A stretch of 7,135 nt of DNA. It comes from an uncultured Treponema sp. GTDB taxonomy: Bacteria; Spirochaetota; Spirochaetia; Treponematales; Treponemataceae. Location: assembly GCA_937885175.1 (NCBI GenBank), contig CAKZZO010000092.1, positions 1-7,135 of the forward strand, given 5' to 3'. The translations under genes and the position numbers were made by a program. The notes beneath the pieces are model-generated. The model made no database searches. It saw only the letters and a program-made list of their open reading frames with translations, and had not been told where the DNA came from. This document shows, one piece after another, positions 6,135 to 7,135 of this stretch (position 1 is its first letter; the number at the start of each line of letters is the position of its first letter).

Positions 6135-6980
6135 TTAGGCGTGGCAGATTTTTTTCTGACATTCCTTGTAAATTTCGGAAGTCTTTGCAACAACGTCAGC
6201 AGGAATGCTCTTGATGTTGGGGTCACCAGCCAGGTTGTTTGCCTTGAGCCAGTCACGGACAAACTGCTTGTCGTAGCTTGCGGGGCTTGTTCCCACTTTG
6301 TATGTGGCAAGATTCCAGAAGCGGCTTGAGTCAGGAGTAAGCACTTCGTCAGCCAGAACCAGATTTCCGTCTTCATCCAGACCAAATTCAAACTTTGTGT
6401 CTGCAATGATGATGCCGTTTTTGTAGGCATGTTCATAAGCCTTGTTATAGATGGCAAGGGCGGCCTTTTCAATCTTGCCTGCCAGGTCCGCACCGATATC
6501 GTTCTTCATGTAGTCAAGAGACACGTTGATGTCGTGGCCTTCTTTTGCCTTGGTGGAGGGAGTGACAATGGGTGTGTCCAGTCTTTCTGCCAGATTGTAG
6601 TCGCGGTCAAAATGTACTCCTTCCGGGAGTTTTCCGTTTTTGAGGGCATCGTACATTGAGCCAAACATATATCCGCGGACGATAACTTCATAGGGAATCA
6701 TCTTGAGCTTTTTGACCAGAATCGTGCGGCCTTCATACTCAGGCTTTTGGAATTCTGCGGGCATATCCTTCAGGTCTGAAGAAATCATGTGGTTCTTTAC
6801 GATGTCCTTGGTGTAGTCAAACCAAAAATTTGAAAGCGCATTCAACACCTTGCCCTTATCGGTGATGAGCGTGGGGAGAATCACGTCAAATGCAGAAAGG
6901 CGGTCAGTAGTAACGATGACCATGCGTCCGTCTTCCAAATCATACACTTCGCGGACTTTGCCGCTGATAATCTTTTTCAT
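6135..6980 (-). CDS. purC: Phosphoribosylaminoimidazole-succinocarboxamide (SAICAR) synthase
   Basis: A 281-aa cytoplasmic enzyme of de novo purine synthesis. It joins CAIR and aspartate using ATP to make SAICAR. Recognisable motifs are KVREVYDL (8-15), TTDRLSAFDVILP (24-36), IPYEVIVRGYMFGS (95-108), TPIVTPSTKAKEGHD (136-150) and the long signature IADTKFEFGLDEDG (192-205) with LADEVLTPDSSRFW (209-222). The length and the C-terminal extension fit the roughly 280-300 aa form rather than the short 230-240 aa form. The segment GYMFGSMYDAL differs from the GYL-GS-W pattern I remember as common, a small oddity. GAGG (6989-6992) lies 8 nt before the ATG and supports this start. No other pur gene is in the window, and an exported pectinase follows 12 bp downstream. 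Confidence 0.95.
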   Translation of the reverse strand: MKKIISGKVREVYDLEDGRMVIVTTDRLSAFDVILPTLITDKGKVLNALSNFWFDYTKDIVKNHMISSDLKDMPAEFQKPEYEGRTILVKKLKMIPYEVIVRGYMFGSMYDALKNGKLPEGVHFDRDYNLAERLDTPIVTPSTKAKEGHDINVSLDYMKNDIGADLAGKIEKAALAIYNKAYEHAYKNGIIIADTKFEFGLDEDGNLVLADEVLTPDSSRFWNLATYKVGTSPASYDKQFVRDWLKANNLAGDPNIKSIPADVVAKTSEIYKECQKKICHA

Positions 6981-7000
6981 GTCAAAAACCTCGTTCCTAC

Positions 7001-7029
7001 AGTAAAGCGGATTTTGCAGATTTTTTCAA
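7001..7029 (-). promoter_or_regulatory. Candidate purC promoter with a tandem repeat filling the spacer
   Basis: On the minus strand TTGAAA (7029-7024) and TTTACT (7006-7001) are 17 bp apart. That is a good -35 and a fair -10, predicting a start near 6994 and a very short leader before GAGG at 6992-6989. The spacer consists of two adjacent 9-mers, AAAATCTGC and AAAATCCGC (7024-7007). A perfect TATAAT on the same strand (7066-7061) is an alternative -10 without a -35 at normal distance, giving a leader of about 75 nt. Confidence 0.35.
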
Positions 7030-7039
7030 TAGAGAACGT

Positions 7040-7068
7040 TTGACAGTTCAGGGTCTCCGCATTATAGA
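7040..7068 (+). promoter_or_regulatory. Rightward sigma-70-type promoter candidate
   Basis: TTGACA (7040-7045) is a perfect -35. Seventeen bases later comes TATAGA (7063-7068), which matches four of six -10 positions. Transcription would begin near 7075 and run off the right edge. It overlaps, in the opposite direction, the TATAAT at 7066-7061 that could serve purC. Confidence 0.45.
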
Positions 7069-7095
7069 TATCGATCTTGCATATCGGCTGGACAA

Positions 7096-7135
7096 ATGAA
7101 ATGTATGAGCAGCAAAAAGGCTACCGTTGCAGCGT
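7096..7135 (+). CDS. Possible start of a rightward gene, cut by the window edge
   Basis: The frame from ATG 7096 reads MKCMSSKKATVAA and stays open to the edge. A second ATG at 7105 would give MSSKKATVAA. It lies 21-30 nt after the predicted transcription start of the promoter at 7040-7068. No clear Shine-Dalgarno is present; GGA at 7090-7092 is the only purine-rich hint. The KKATVAA opening recalls N-termini of LacI-type regulators, but thirteen residues cannot identify a family, so no function is assigned. Confidence 0.3.
   Translation, partial: MKCMSSKKATVAA

Noticed and set aside
6119..6493. 124-aa minus-strand frame overlapping the end of purC
   Set aside because: It is purC read in another frame. 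The real purC frame carries the conserved signature through this region.
6981..7060. Purine riboswitch in the purC leader
   Set aside because: The possible leader has only short weak stems (for example GAGA with TCTC), and I cannot find the conserved purine riboswitch core or three-way junction.

Overview
The window looks like a chromosomal segment of a plant-polysaccharide-using gut or rumen spirochaete, most likely a Treponema. This is an inference. It rests on the hybrid regulator type (sugar-binding-protein-like sensor, GAF-like middle, AraC-type DNA-binding end), the FnIII plus GH28 pectinase, the solo LUD protein, and AT-rich promoter regions alternating with very GC-rich palindromic intergenic elements. 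No 16S or other marker is present, so genus level is not proven.

Layout. Positions 1-223 are an AT-rich non-coding leader with three consecutive hairpin-forming inverted repeats and three copies of a 15-bp motif. Positions 224-2398 (+) encode a 724-aa hybrid transcriptional regulator. It ends against a GC-rich convergent intergenic stretch (2399-2471) that holds a candidate terminator. The rest is a leftward block read on the minus strand in this order: purC (6980 to 6135), a secreted or lipid-anchored GH28 exo-polygalacturonase-like enzyme (6122 to 4188), a LUD-domain protein (4124 to 3543) and an RluA-family pseudouridine synthase (3449 to 2472). The purC-GH28 gap is 12 bp and the GH28-LUD gap is 63 bp. 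The LUD-RluA gap is 93 bp, is very GC-rich and is strongly self-complementary. At the right edge (7040-7135) a rightward promoter-like sequence precedes the first codons of a gene that leaves the window.

How the genes could work together. purC is purine biosynthesis housekeeping and the pseudouridine synthase is RNA modification housekeeping. The GH28 enzyme would trim pectic polygalacturonate. The regulator is of the type expected to respond to a carbohydrate, but no transporter or other sugar gene lies in the window, so a link between regulator and pectinase is only a hypothesis. One modest point in its favour is that the 9-mer AAAATCTGC occurs upstream of the regulator (twice), of purC and of the GH28 gene, always in the direction of transcription.

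I see no CRISPR array, tRNA, rRNA, transposase or phage gene. I find no clearly new multi-gene system. The best leads are the repeat-rich leader of the regulator, the shared 9-mer, the GC-rich palindromic element next to the RluA gene, the LUD protein that lacks the usual cysteine cluster, and the purC-pectinase pairing.
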